A DNA stretch of 14,471 nucleotides from an uncultured bacterium (lineage in GTDB: Bacteria > Desulfobacterota > Desulfobulbia > Desulfobulbales > Desulfobulbaceae): NCBI GenBank assembly GCA_903896915.1, contig CAITZN010000516.1:1-14471 (forward strand). Reading direction: 5' to 3'. The notes beneath the pieces were generated by a model. The model was not told the DNA's origin, searched no databases, and saw nothing but the letters and a program-made list of their open reading frames with translations. The translations under genes and the position numbers were made by a program. Positions 1 through 6,436 of this stretch are shown here, piece by piece; within the stretch, counting starts at the first letter, position 1, and every line of letters starts with the position of its first letter.

Positions 1-1260
1 TACCCGGAAACGGGCTTCGTCCTTTTCAACTTCAAGTTCTTCGATGTTGCGGCTGTCGGCATCCACCTTGAGGTACGGAATGACATCGCGCCCTTCGTAA
101 TCATCACGGTGCGCAAACTCGTAACCGGCGGAGACCGTTTTCATGCCCATTTCGGCAAACAGATCCTGGTAATGATGCGCCCGGCTGCCCCCGAGAAAGA
201 GCATGGCGGTTTTACCTTGAGTGCGCGGCAGAACATCGTTGCAGACTGCGTCCACTGCTGGCATTTCCTCAGCGATCACCTGCTCAACCCGGTCAATCAA
301 TTTCTGATCCCCGAAATACCCGGCAATCTTGCGCAGGGACTTAGCCGTTGATTTCGCCCCGATAAAATTCACCTTGACCCACGGGATACCGAACTTGGTT
401 TCCAACATGTCGGCCACATAGTTGATAGAACGGTGGCACATAACACAACTTAAGTCAGCCATGTGGGCGGAGGCGAACTGGTCGTAGGTCGAGTTGCCGG
501 AAAAGGTGGAGATAGTAGTTATCCCACATTTTTGCAGAATCCGGTCTATCTCGAAACCGTCCCCGCCGATGTTGTATTCACCCAACAGGTTGATCTTGTA
601 TTCACCAGCTTTTTCTTCATTGTTCTCACCAACCATATGTGCGAAAACCTGGTTGTTGGCTATATGATGGCCTGCGGACTGAGAAACACCTTTGTAGCCT
701 TCACAGCTGAAAGCGAAGACATTGCAGTCACCAAATTTTTCCTTCATATTGCGAGACACGGTGTGGATATCGTCGCCAATCAACCCTACCGGACAGGTGG
801 CGAACACGGTGATCGCCTTGGGGTGAAAAATGTCGTAAATCTCCTGAATTGCTGCCGCCAGCTTCTTCTCTCCGCCGAAAATAATGTCTGAATCCTGCAT
901 ATCAGTAGAGAAACAATAGGGTATGTAGTTCTCGCCATCAGGGCCGGCATCGGTCTGGTTACGCCGGGTCAGCCAGGCGTAAAAACTGCAGCCGATAGGA
1001 CCATGCACCAGGTTGACGATATCCCGGGTCGGCCCCATGATAACACCCTTGCAGCCTGCATAGGTGCAGCCGCGCATAGTGATGATGCCAGGGATGGTTC
1101 GCACGTTGGCGACGATTTCCGGGGTGTTGTTTTCCAGGGCCTCGTTAATGAGGATCTGCTTGGCACGTCGGCGTGCCACCTTGGGTGGATATTGTTTCAA
1201 CAGCTCTTTTTTGATATCAGTGGGTTCCCACTTAACGAGCCTTTTTTTTGCAGTTGCCAT
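1..1260 (-). CDS. nifD: Nitrogenase MoFe protein alpha chain NifD, 5' part (3' end outside the window)
   Basis: NifD carries the FeMo cofactor and, with NifK, forms the dinitrogenase that reduces N2. The first 420 residues are visible, in one open frame to the window edge. P-cluster cysteines lie in the expected contexts: C65 (MRGCTYAGCKG), C91 (HGPIGCSFY) and C156 (ATCPVGLIGDD). Around the cofactor, Q194 and H198 lie in GVSQSAGHHIAN, and C275, the cofactor ligand, in CHRSINY. These are the motifs of Mo-type NifD rather than VnfD or AnfD. The second cysteine in YAGCKG resembles clostridial and other anaerobe NifD. The start is the ATG at 1260, 19 bp after nifI2 and preceded by AAGGAG. The gene is last in the visible nifH-nifI1-nifI2-nifD operon; nifK is expected beyond the edge. 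The C-terminal homocitrate/cofactor histidine region cannot be seen. Confidence 0.97.
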   Translation of the reverse strand, partial: MATAKKRLVKWEPTDIKKELLKQYPPKVARRRAKQILINEALENNTPEIVANVRTIPGIITMRGCTYAGCKGVIMGPTRDIVNLVHGPIGCSFYAWLTRRNQTDAGPDGENYIPYCFSTDMQDSDIIFGGEKKLAAAIQEIYDIFHPKAITVFATCPVGLIGDDIHTVSRNMKEKFGDCNVFAFSCEGYKGVSQSAGHHIANNQVFAHMVGENNEEKAGEYKINLLGEYNIGGDGFEIDRILQKCGITTISTFSGNSTYDQFASAHMADLSCVMCHRSINYVADMLETKFGIPWVKVNFIGAKSTAKSLRKIAGYFGDQKLIDRVEQVIAEEMPAVDAVCNDVLPRTQGKTAMLFLGGSRAHHYQDLFAEMGMKTVSAGYEFAHRDDYEGRDVIPYLKVDADSRNIEELEVEKDEARFRV

Positions 1261-1279
1261 TTTCGTTTCTCCTTGGGCT

Positions 1280-1654
1280 TTAGGATATTGATTTCATACC
1301 GGATTCGCCCGTTCGTACACGGACAGCGTCACCGATCGGCAGAATGAAGATCTTGCCGTCACCGGGTTTCCCGGTCTTGTTGACGCTGATAATCGATTCC
1401 ACCACGGTGTCGACAAAATCATCTTCAACAACAATGGTGATCAGCCTCTTCGGATACAGTTTACCTTTCTCACCAAGGAGCGAGGCCGCCTCTTCATATC
1501 CATCCTCAGCACCGGCCAGGATCTGGGGATTGATAAATCCCTTGCCCCTCCCATTGGCCTCGTGAGCAAAAAAGGCATCCACCCCGGCCGCGGTCAGGGC
1601 CTTTTTGGTCTGGTTCATCATGTTCATGCGCACAATGGCGATAACCTCTTTCAT
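1280..1654 (-). CDS. nifI2: PII-like nitrogenase regulator NifI2
   Basis: This is the second of two PII-family signal proteins that act together on dinitrogenase. In the family, NifI1 and NifI2 form a complex that blocks Fe protein-MoFe protein association when 2-oxoglutarate is low, i.e. when ammonium is available. The 124-residue product starts MKEVIAIVRMNMMNQTKKAL, a PII first strand and helix. It has a long T-loop region (about residues 32-68, with NGRGKGFINPQ and the GEKGKLYPKR stretch) and the nucleotide-site strand TGKPGDGKIFILPI (94-107). The longer T-loop region distinguishes NifI2 from NifI1. Its ATG overlaps the nifI1 stop by 4 bp (ATGA), so the two are probably translationally coupled, which suits proteins that work as a complex. 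The position between nifH and nifD is diagnostic. Confidence 0.94.
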   Translation of the reverse strand: MKEVIAIVRMNMMNQTKKALTAAGVDAFFAHEANGRGKGFINPQILAGAEDGYEEAASLLGEKGKLYPKRLITIVVEDDFVDTVVESIISVNKTGKPGDGKIFILPIGDAVRVRTGESGMKSIS

Positions 1655-1995
1655 GCCGCCACCTCCGCTCCTTCTTTAATGCCGGAACTGATTGTATAAG
1701 CGCATTCGACCTCGTTGATAAAGATTTTGCCGTCACCAAAGGCCCCCTTGGTGCCGGTCCTTGCTGTGTTCATAATGGTGTTGATGACAAAATCCTTATC
1801 TTCGGCCTGGATGACACTCATCAACATGGTCTTTGGAATCTCGTCATAAGTCACTTCGCCGATCTTGATACCGCGCTGCTTGCCGCGACCGGCTACTGAA
1901 TACTTTGTTACTGCTGGAAAGCCGGCATCCATGAGGGCTGCGAGGACGGCGTCTGCTTTTTCGGGTCGGATAATGGCTCTGATCATGATCATCAT
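1651..1995 (-). CDS. nifI1: PII-like nitrogenase regulator NifI1
   Basis: This is the first PII-family partner for ammonium switch-off of nitrogenase. It is 114 residues long, typical for PII. It begins MMIMIRAIIRPEKADAVLAAL, has the T-loop segment VAGRGKQRGIKIGEVTYDEIPK (about 34-55) and ends with the PII C-signature region TGTKGAFGDGKIFINEV (80-96), which contributes to the nucleotide site. It lacks the GlnB-type uridylylated tyrosine context, as expected for NifI. The ATG at 1995 is chosen because AGGAG lies 8 bases upstream; a second ATG follows immediately and a third two codons later, so small start shifts are possible. It lies 27 bp after nifH and overlaps nifI2 by 4 bp. In the family it senses 2-oxoglutarate and ATP/ADP; that activity is inferred here from homology and position. 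Confidence 0.94.
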   Translation of the reverse strand: MMIMIRAIIRPEKADAVLAALMDAGFPAVTKYSVAGRGKQRGIKIGEVTYDEIPKTMLMSVIQAEDKDFVINTIMNTARTGTKGAFGDGKIFINEVECAYTISSGIKEGAEVAA

Positions 1996-2022
1996 GGTGG
2001 TGTCTCCTTTTTATATCGTTGA

Positions 2023-2868
<846 letters not shown>

Positions 2869-2954
2869 TCAGGGATGATACTGGAATGTTCCAGCCCGTT
2901 GTCCGCTGTGGGTTGCGAGTGGATGAATAAGCTCCTCTGCCTTGCCCCTCTTAT

Positions 2955-2970
2955 CGCAAGGGCTGTGCCA
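2955..2970 (-). promoter_or_regulatory. Sigma-54 (-24/-12) promoter of nifH-nifI1-nifI2-nifD
   Basis: Read on the minus strand this is TGGCACAGCCCTTGCG. It matches the sigma-54 consensus TGGCAC-N5-TTGC with the invariant GG (2969-2968) and GC (2957-2956) exactly 12 bp apart. Transcription should start near 2944, giving a leader of about 94 nt before nifH. Upstream it is backed by a NifA-type site and an IHF-like site, so activation by an enhancer-binding protein, most likely NifA, is inferred. Confidence 0.88.
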
Positions 2971-3032
2971 ACATAAAATATTCGTCATTAAGCACTTTAA
3001 AATAAGTATGTTATGCAATTTTCAGTGGCACG

Positions 3033-3045
3033 CAAACCCTTGATG
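3033..3045 (-). promoter_or_regulatory. Candidate IHF binding site in the nifH promoter
   Basis: On the minus strand the sequence is CATCAAGGGTTTG. It fits the IHF consensus WATCAA-N4-TTR at every defined position except the first base. It sits between the NifA-type site and the -24/-12 promoter, and the DNA on its promoter side (about 2971-3020) is AT-rich. IHF commonly bends DNA at this position in NifA-dependent promoters so that the activator can reach sigma-54 polymerase. IHF sites are degenerate, so this rests mostly on placement. Confidence 0.5.
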
Positions 3046-3070
3046 GGTACCAATTACACCTGTTCAATAT

Positions 3071-3086
3071 TGTAGGCATTTGGACA
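3071..3086. promoter_or_regulatory. NifA-type upstream activator sequence
   Basis: The sequence TGTAGGCATTTGGACA is a perfect TGT-N10-ACA, the classical NifA upstream activator sequence. Its centre lies about 134 bp upstream of the predicted nifH transcription start, within the usual range for such sites. It is the only perfect match I found in the nifH upstream region. nifA itself is not in the window. Confidence 0.75.
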
Positions 3087-3113
3087 ATTAAGTTGCCTGT
3101 CGCCATAATTGTC
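3083..3113. repeat. Inverted repeat GACAATTA-N15-TAATTGTC overlapping the NifA site
   Basis: Perfect 8-bp arms lie at 3083-3090 and 3106-3113, with a 15-bp spacer. Centre-to-centre spacing of the arms is 23 bp, about two helical turns, which suits a dimeric or tetrameric DNA-binding protein. The left arm shares the ACA half of the NifA-type site. No T-run follows, so it is not a terminator. Whether a protein binds here is not known. Confidence 0.45.
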
Positions 3114-3165
3114 GGGAAACGAGGGGGGAGATCTATTTCATAGGTATTTTTTGAGACTTTCGCCC

Positions 3166-3181
3166 ATGACAGCCATGTCAT
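3166..3181. repeat. Short dyad ATGACA-N4-TGTCAT upstream of the FUN14 gene
   Basis: Perfect 6-bp arms with a 4-bp spacer (GCCA) lie about 155 bp before the FUN14-family start. The TGACA-N4-TGTCA geometry resembles a Crp/Fnr-family operator in size, but the bases do not match a specific regulator I can name. Together with the nif promoter elements it makes up the 486-bp gene-free stretch 2851-3336; I see no other gene or RNA in that stretch. Confidence 0.25.
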
Positions 3182-3336
3182 CAGGGGGATGAGCTGCGGT
3201 GCTTAAGAAAACAGTGTGGAAATACGCTTGACTTTCAACCGGTTATTGGGTTTCTAACGTTGGATGCTCAACTCATCGGCCTTTGGAGCAAACCACCTTG
3301 CCGATTTGCGATCCCTTCCCCCGCAAAGGACCAGTC

Positions 3337-3681
3337 ATGAACAAAACTGTACCTGACCCCTCCTCCATCGATATTTTTTCCTCCGCCTTTCTGCTGCCCA
3401 ATATCGGCGCCCCCTTCCTCGTCGGCCTGGCAGTCGGCTATTTCGCCAAAAAAATTCTGAAGGTGGCCCTGTTCATAGGGGGCGCGGCGGTGGTCCTGCT
3501 CTTTGTCGGTGAATACTACGGCGTAACCACGGTCAACGATCAGACCTTGCAGCAGACCGCACAAACCGCAGCCGATCTGGCCAATCAGTCCGGGTCATTT
3601 CTCTACGATCGGCTGACCCGGCTCACCTGGAAAGGGGGCAGCGCGGTGGCAGGTTTTCTAGTGGGACTGAAGATAGGATGA
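3337..3681 (+). CDS. FUN14-family small membrane protein
   Basis: A 114-residue hydrophobic protein resembling bacterial and archaeal FUN14-domain proteins. The core runs from PFLVGLAVGYFAKKILKVAL (about 26-45) through a second hydrophobic segment (about 42-59) ending in GEYYGVTTVN. An amphipathic linker follows, then a short glycine-rich hydrophobic C-terminus, AVAGFLVGLKIG. FUN14 proteins have no established function in prokaryotes; the eukaryotic relative FUNDC1 is a mitochondrial outer-membrane mitophagy receptor linked to hypoxia. I chose the ATG at 3337 because AAAGGA lies 6 bases upstream. The frame is also open to a TTG at 3283 (18 more residues, no visible ribosome site). It is transcribed divergently from nifH with 486 bp between them. 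The family call rests on pattern recognition; a role in nitrogen fixation is speculation. Confidence 0.65.
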   Translation: MNKTVPDPSSIDIFSSAFLLPNIGAPFLVGLAVGYFAKKILKVALFIGGAAVVLLFVGEYYGVTTVNDQTLQQTAQTAADLANQSGSFLYDRLTRLTWKGGSAVAGFLVGLKIG

Positions 3682-3939
3682 GGCGGGAGGGATGAAAGCG
3701 GGATTTTTACACAGGAGATTGGTTGCAAAGGCCTTGCTTTGCTTATCGTGACCTAAAAGGAAACACCAGGCAGCGCTGGATTACATGATGTGGACTATTG
3801 AAAAGAACAAAACGGGATAGTCGAGGCATGAACAATGCTTATCGTAAGAGGCAAAACGTGTCAAAAATAGATCTGTACCCTTATCCATGCTGATGAATTG
3901 TACTTTCAATTCCTATATCTTATAGATAACTCAGGTGAT

Positions 3940-4629
3940 ATGATTTTGGAAAACATAGATTTAAACCCATACAATCGAGAAAAACTTACCGAAGACATAT
4001 TGAAAGAATGGCAGAGCCTGCTCGACGAGACGGCTGAGATCCTTGGCGTTCCGGCGGGACTGATTACGCGGGTTGACGGTAATGAAATTGAGATTCTTCT
4101 TTCCAGCACGACTGAGGGAAACCCCTATCCAGCAGACTGCACGTCAAAATATCCGGATTCCGGATGGTACTGTGAGCATACTCTAAAGAGTAGGGGGCTA
4201 AATCTCATTCCAAATGCGCTCCAAGATTCTCAGTGGCAAAACAATTCTGCTGCAGTCGATCTGCACATCATCTCCTACTTGGGCATACCCATTGAGCGCC
4301 CCGATGGAGGATTGTTTGGGACAGTATGTTTCCTGGACAACAAGCAGAATGCTCATAATGACATGCACATCAGACTGGTCAAACAGGTCAAGAGAATGAT
4401 TGAACTGTCCCTTCGCATTGTTTTAGCCAAAGAGGAAATAGACCGCCGGGATCGTTTGCTAGATGATTTGAGTAAAATTTATCCAATCTGCAGCTATTGC
4501 AAGAAGGTCCGCGAAGAAACAGGCCAGTGGGTATCAGTGGAAAAATATGTCCAAGATATTTCTGGCGCAATACCCTCTCACGGGGTCTGCCCGCAGTGCT
4601 ACGAAAGAGAGATCAATCAACTTGCCTAG
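3940..4629 (+). CDS. GAF-domain sensor protein with C-terminal four-cysteine module
   Basis: A cytoplasmic protein with no signal peptide or membrane segment. From the ATG at 3940 it has 229 residues. A GAF ligand-binding domain spans about 20-163, with the typical SGWYCEHTL and ISYLGIPIERPDGGLFGTVCFLD motifs. A charged helical linker (about 163-178) leads to KIYPICSYCKKVREETGQW and SHGVCPQCYE, with Cys pairs C184/C187 and C217/C220. Such tails occur at the ends of many PAS, GAF and response-regulator proteins of Desulfobacterota and probably bind a metal. There is no kinase, cyclase, HD or DNA-binding output domain, so the output is unknown. The start is uncertain: the frame opens at TTG 3898, and the AGGTGA before ATG 3940 is close to the start codon. 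It lies 258 bp after the FUN14 gene and ends before a strong terminator. Confidence 0.75.
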   Translation: MILENIDLNPYNREKLTEDILKEWQSLLDETAEILGVPAGLITRVDGNEIEILLSSTTEGNPYPADCTSKYPDSGWYCEHTLKSRGLNLIPNALQDSQWQNNSAAVDLHIISYLGIPIERPDGGLFGTVCFLDNKQNAHNDMHIRLVKQVKRMIELSLRIVLAKEEIDRRDRLLDDLSKIYPICSYCKKVREETGQWVSVEKYVQDISGAIPSHGVCPQCYEREINQLA

Positions 4630-4733
4630 TAAACGGCGGCTAAAACCCAGGGTGACGGAGCTCAGGTTCTGGAGCTAATCATCAAAGATCTACCCACAAA
4701 TCCTGCTGACCAGGCCACTTTGTTTATTGCTGG

Positions 4734-4762
4734 AAAAAAACAGGGGAGGTATCCCCTTTTTT
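4734..4762. terminator. Bidirectional rho-independent terminator between convergent genes
   Basis: A GGGG-AGGTAT-CCCC hairpin (4743-4756) has seven As on its left (4734-4740) and six Ts on its right (4757-4762). Read on the plus strand it ends the GAF gene transcript; read on the minus strand the hairpin is followed by TGTTTTTTT and ends the transcript of the exported-protein gene. The stem is short but the T-runs are good on both strands. Confidence 0.75.
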
Positions 4763-4782
4763 ATATTCAGATTGCTACCAAT

Positions 4783-5214
4783 CTATTTTGACAAAACTCC
4801 ATATACGATTTCTTCAAGAAGAAGATCTTGATTGAATATATAAATAACATTCTTCTTTTTATCAAAAATGGCGTTTCCTTTCCCCGCATCATTCAAGGCT
4901 TCACTTATTTTTTCATAGGAATCGCCGATCATAAACCCATTAACATCTTTGAATGTCTGGTCGAAAATAATTATAATTCCAATTTTACCGGTTTTTTTCT
5001 CGACAGCAACCTCGACAGTTCTATATTTGCAATATATAAACTTATCGTTACTTCTTTTAGAAATTGGTGTTCCCAATATTCTGATTGTATCATTAAGTGT
5101 TGCTATTTCAGGCTCAAGCCCTTTGTACATTGCCGCCTGCCTATTTGCTGAAATAGCAGGAAATACATAAAATAGTGATAAACACAGAACAAATATTAAA
5201 TAATATTTTCTCAT
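4783..5214 (-). CDS. Small exported protein of unknown function, AT-rich gene
   Basis: I do not recognise the family with confidence. The 143-residue product begins with a clear Sec signal peptide: MRKYY, a hydrophobic core LIFVLCLSLFYVF, then PAISAN with likely cleavage after an alanine near residue 21-23. There is no lipobox cysteine at the cleavage site, so it is probably periplasmic or secreted. The mature part holds two similar halves: LNDTIRILGTPISKR with a following beta-rich stretch (KFIYCKYRTVEVAVEKKTGKIGIIIIF), then FMIGDSYEKISEALN with KKNVIYIFNQD. This helix-then-strands pattern recalls BamE/SmpA-like modules, as inference only. The gene is visibly richer in A and T than its neighbours, with many AAA, ATA and TTT codons, which suggests recent acquisition. 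Only a weak AGGT lies before the ATG. Confidence 0.7.
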   Translation of the reverse strand: MRKYYLIFVLCLSLFYVFPAISANRQAAMYKGLEPEIATLNDTIRILGTPISKRSNDKFIYCKYRTVEVAVEKKTGKIGIIIIFDQTFKDVNGFMIGDSYEKISEALNDAGKGNAIFDKKKNVIYIFNQDLLLEEIVYGVLSK

Positions 5215-5376
5215 TTAGATGACCTATTCATTTACAAACTGGTTAATAACCCGACGATTGAAGCGTAACGTAGAGGATCATTGCTTTACAGCAATCATCG
5301 ATTTCCCCTATCGTTTTCCTTCCAAATTCTGAATTTTCACTATCCTACCATGTCTCAGAAAGAATCAGAGAAAATC

Positions 5377-5673
5377 CTAACTGGCCTGCCCGTGACCCCT
5401 CTTTGTGTTGCTGAATACCGAAACTGCACTCACCAAGTATAACGGGTAACCAATCTGTCCAAAAATGCTACTTTTATTGCCATCTATCAAGACAACAACG
5501 CCGATATCAGGTGTCTGACCCAACGAAACGGTCGAACAAAACGAGGTGTGACCAAGGCCGGTCAATCCATCCGGTGTAAAGGCATCGGAGGCAGTACAAC
5601 TCCCCCCTAGACCACAGAAATGAAGATAGTTGCATCCAATGGCCTTGAGCCATATCACCAACCATCTTACCAA
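5377..5673 (-). pseudogene. Probable remnant of a beta-lactamase-family serine hydrolase gene (C-terminal part)
   Basis: An open frame of about 98 codons contains DGLTGLGHTSFCSTVSLGQ followed by TPDIGVVVLIDGNKSS and a hydrophobic end. This resembles the C-terminal part of class C beta-lactamase-like hydrolases, where a glycine-rich turn is followed by a strand ending in VVVLxN. The N-terminal catalytic SxxK domain is absent, the frame closes upstream inside the TetR operator region, and there is no ATG with a ribosome site (only a TTG). I therefore read it as decayed. It accounts for much of the 551-bp stretch 5215-5765; the rest of that stretch holds a small ATTGCT-TTAC-AGCAAT hairpin (5280-5295) without a T-run and the TetR control region. 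A chance open frame is the alternative. Confidence 0.35.
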
Positions 5674-5677
5674 AATT

Positions 5678-5699
5678 AAAGTTGACCGCGGTCAACTTT
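5678..5699. promoter_or_regulatory. Perfect 22-bp palindromic operator upstream of the TetR gene
   Basis: Each half reads AAAGTTGACCG from its outer end, giving a perfect 22-bp palindrome centred at 5688/5689. It ends four bases before a -35-like TTGACC. Size, symmetry and position next to a tetR-family gene fit the repressor's own operator. It lies about 67 bp before the TetR start codon. Confidence 0.75.
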
Positions 5700-5703
5700 C
5701 TCC

Positions 5704-5732
5704 TTGACCAACGCCTTTAGCAATATTATTTT
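5704..5732 (+). promoter_or_regulatory. Sigma-70-like promoter of the TetR-RND operon
   Basis: TTGACC (5704-5709) and TATTTT (5727-5732) are separated by 17 bp. The -35 matches consensus at five of six bases and the -10 at four of six. The palindromic operator abuts the -35 on the upstream side and a degenerate copy overlaps the -10, so repressor binding would block polymerase. The placement supports the call more than the -10 sequence does. Confidence 0.5.
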
Positions 5733-5749
5733 CGACCGTAGTCAACTTT
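5728..5749. promoter_or_regulatory. Second, degenerate operator overlapping the -10
   Basis: The right half GTCAACTTT and the central GACCG are identical to the perfect palindrome upstream, while the left arm has diverged. The two sites are exactly 50 bp centre to centre, close to five helical turns, so cooperative binding or looping is possible. This is a lower-affinity site by inference. Confidence 0.5.
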
Positions 5750-5765
5750 CACCTCGAGGATATGT

Positions 5766-6377
5766 ATGGAAGGCATCAGAGAAAAGAAAAAACGTGAAAC
5801 CCGCAAGGCGATCATGCAGGCTGCAGTGCAACTCTTCAGCGAAAAAGGTTTTGAAAAAACCAGTATCGAAGAACTGGCCAAAATGGCTGGTATCGGCAAA
5901 GGCACCGTTTACAGCTATTTCCAGACCAAAAGTGACATCCTCCACGCCTTCTGCGAAGATGAACTGGACAGCCTGCACCACGAACTCACCACCAATGCGA
6001 ACCAAGATATTCCGCTCCTTGAGCAGATGGTCAGTTTGTATATGAGCGAGTTCCATCACATCACTGAAAACCGTGAATTCGCTCGCATCTTCATGCAGCA
6101 GACTGCTTTTCCGCGAGATGTCGACCTCAAACACCTGCAACACGAAGACAGTTATTTAAAATTGCTTTTTCCCCTTCTGGAGAGAGCGCAGGCAAAAGGG
6201 GAACTGCGAAAGGATCTGGATCTTTTGTACATCACCGGCCATTTTTACGGCTTGTATCTATTACTGCTTTCCGGCTGGTTCAGAGGCAGAGTGCAGAAGG
6301 AAGAGGCAGAGGTTGCCCTGGAAGCCCTGTTCAGGCAGGCCTTGGAAGGTTTACATCCTCAGTCATTAATCTCGTAA
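5766..6377 (+). CDS. TetR/AcrR-family transcriptional repressor of the RND operon
   Basis: A 203-residue repressor of typical TetR length. The N-terminal DNA-binding domain covers about 8-56: KRETRKAIMQAAVQLFSEKGFEKTSIEELAKMAGIGKGTVYSYFQTKSDIL, where AGIGKGTVYSYF is the recognition helix region. The C-terminal ligand and dimer domain is all-helical and divergent, with hydrophobic helices such as LLYITGHFYGLYLLLLSGW near 155-173, so the inducer cannot be predicted. The ATG at 5766 follows GAGG at good spacing. It is the first gene of a three-gene plus-strand operon, 59 bp before the membrane-fusion protein gene. A perfect palindrome and a degenerate copy flank its promoter, which supports autorepression, relieved when a pump substrate binds. 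Confidence 0.93.
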   Translation: MEGIREKKKRETRKAIMQAAVQLFSEKGFEKTSIEELAKMAGIGKGTVYSYFQTKSDILHAFCEDELDSLHHELTTNANQDIPLLEQMVSLYMSEFHHITENREFARIFMQQTAFPRDVDLKHLQHEDSYLKLLFPLLERAQAKGELRKDLDLLYITGHFYGLYLLLLSGWFRGRVQKEEAEVALEALFRQALEGLHPQSLIS

Positions 6378-6436
6378 TAACGACAACCTGTGATCAATAG
6401 CTAATTCACCTGATACTATTAGAAAATAATCAAACT

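Noticed and set aside
463..891. 142-codon open frame on the plus strand within nifD
   Set aside because: It is antisense to the conserved nifD frame, lacks any recognisable domain and is explained by the codon bias of the opposite strand.
3026..3045. TGGCACG on the plus strand as a sigma-54 promoter for the FUN14 gene
   Set aside because: The GG at 3027-3028 has CT, not GC, 12 bp downstream; the nearest TTG is 3 bp too far and continues as TTGA. The stretch fits better as an IHF-like site on the other strand.
3283..3336. TTG start extending the FUN14-family protein by 18 residues
   Set aside because: No ribosome site precedes it, whereas ATG 3337 has AAAGGA at good spacing and the extension is not hydrophobic or signal-like.
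5280..5295. ATTGCT-TTAC-AGCAAT hairpin as a terminator
   Set aside because: The stem is only 6 bp and neither strand has a following T-run; it probably has no function.
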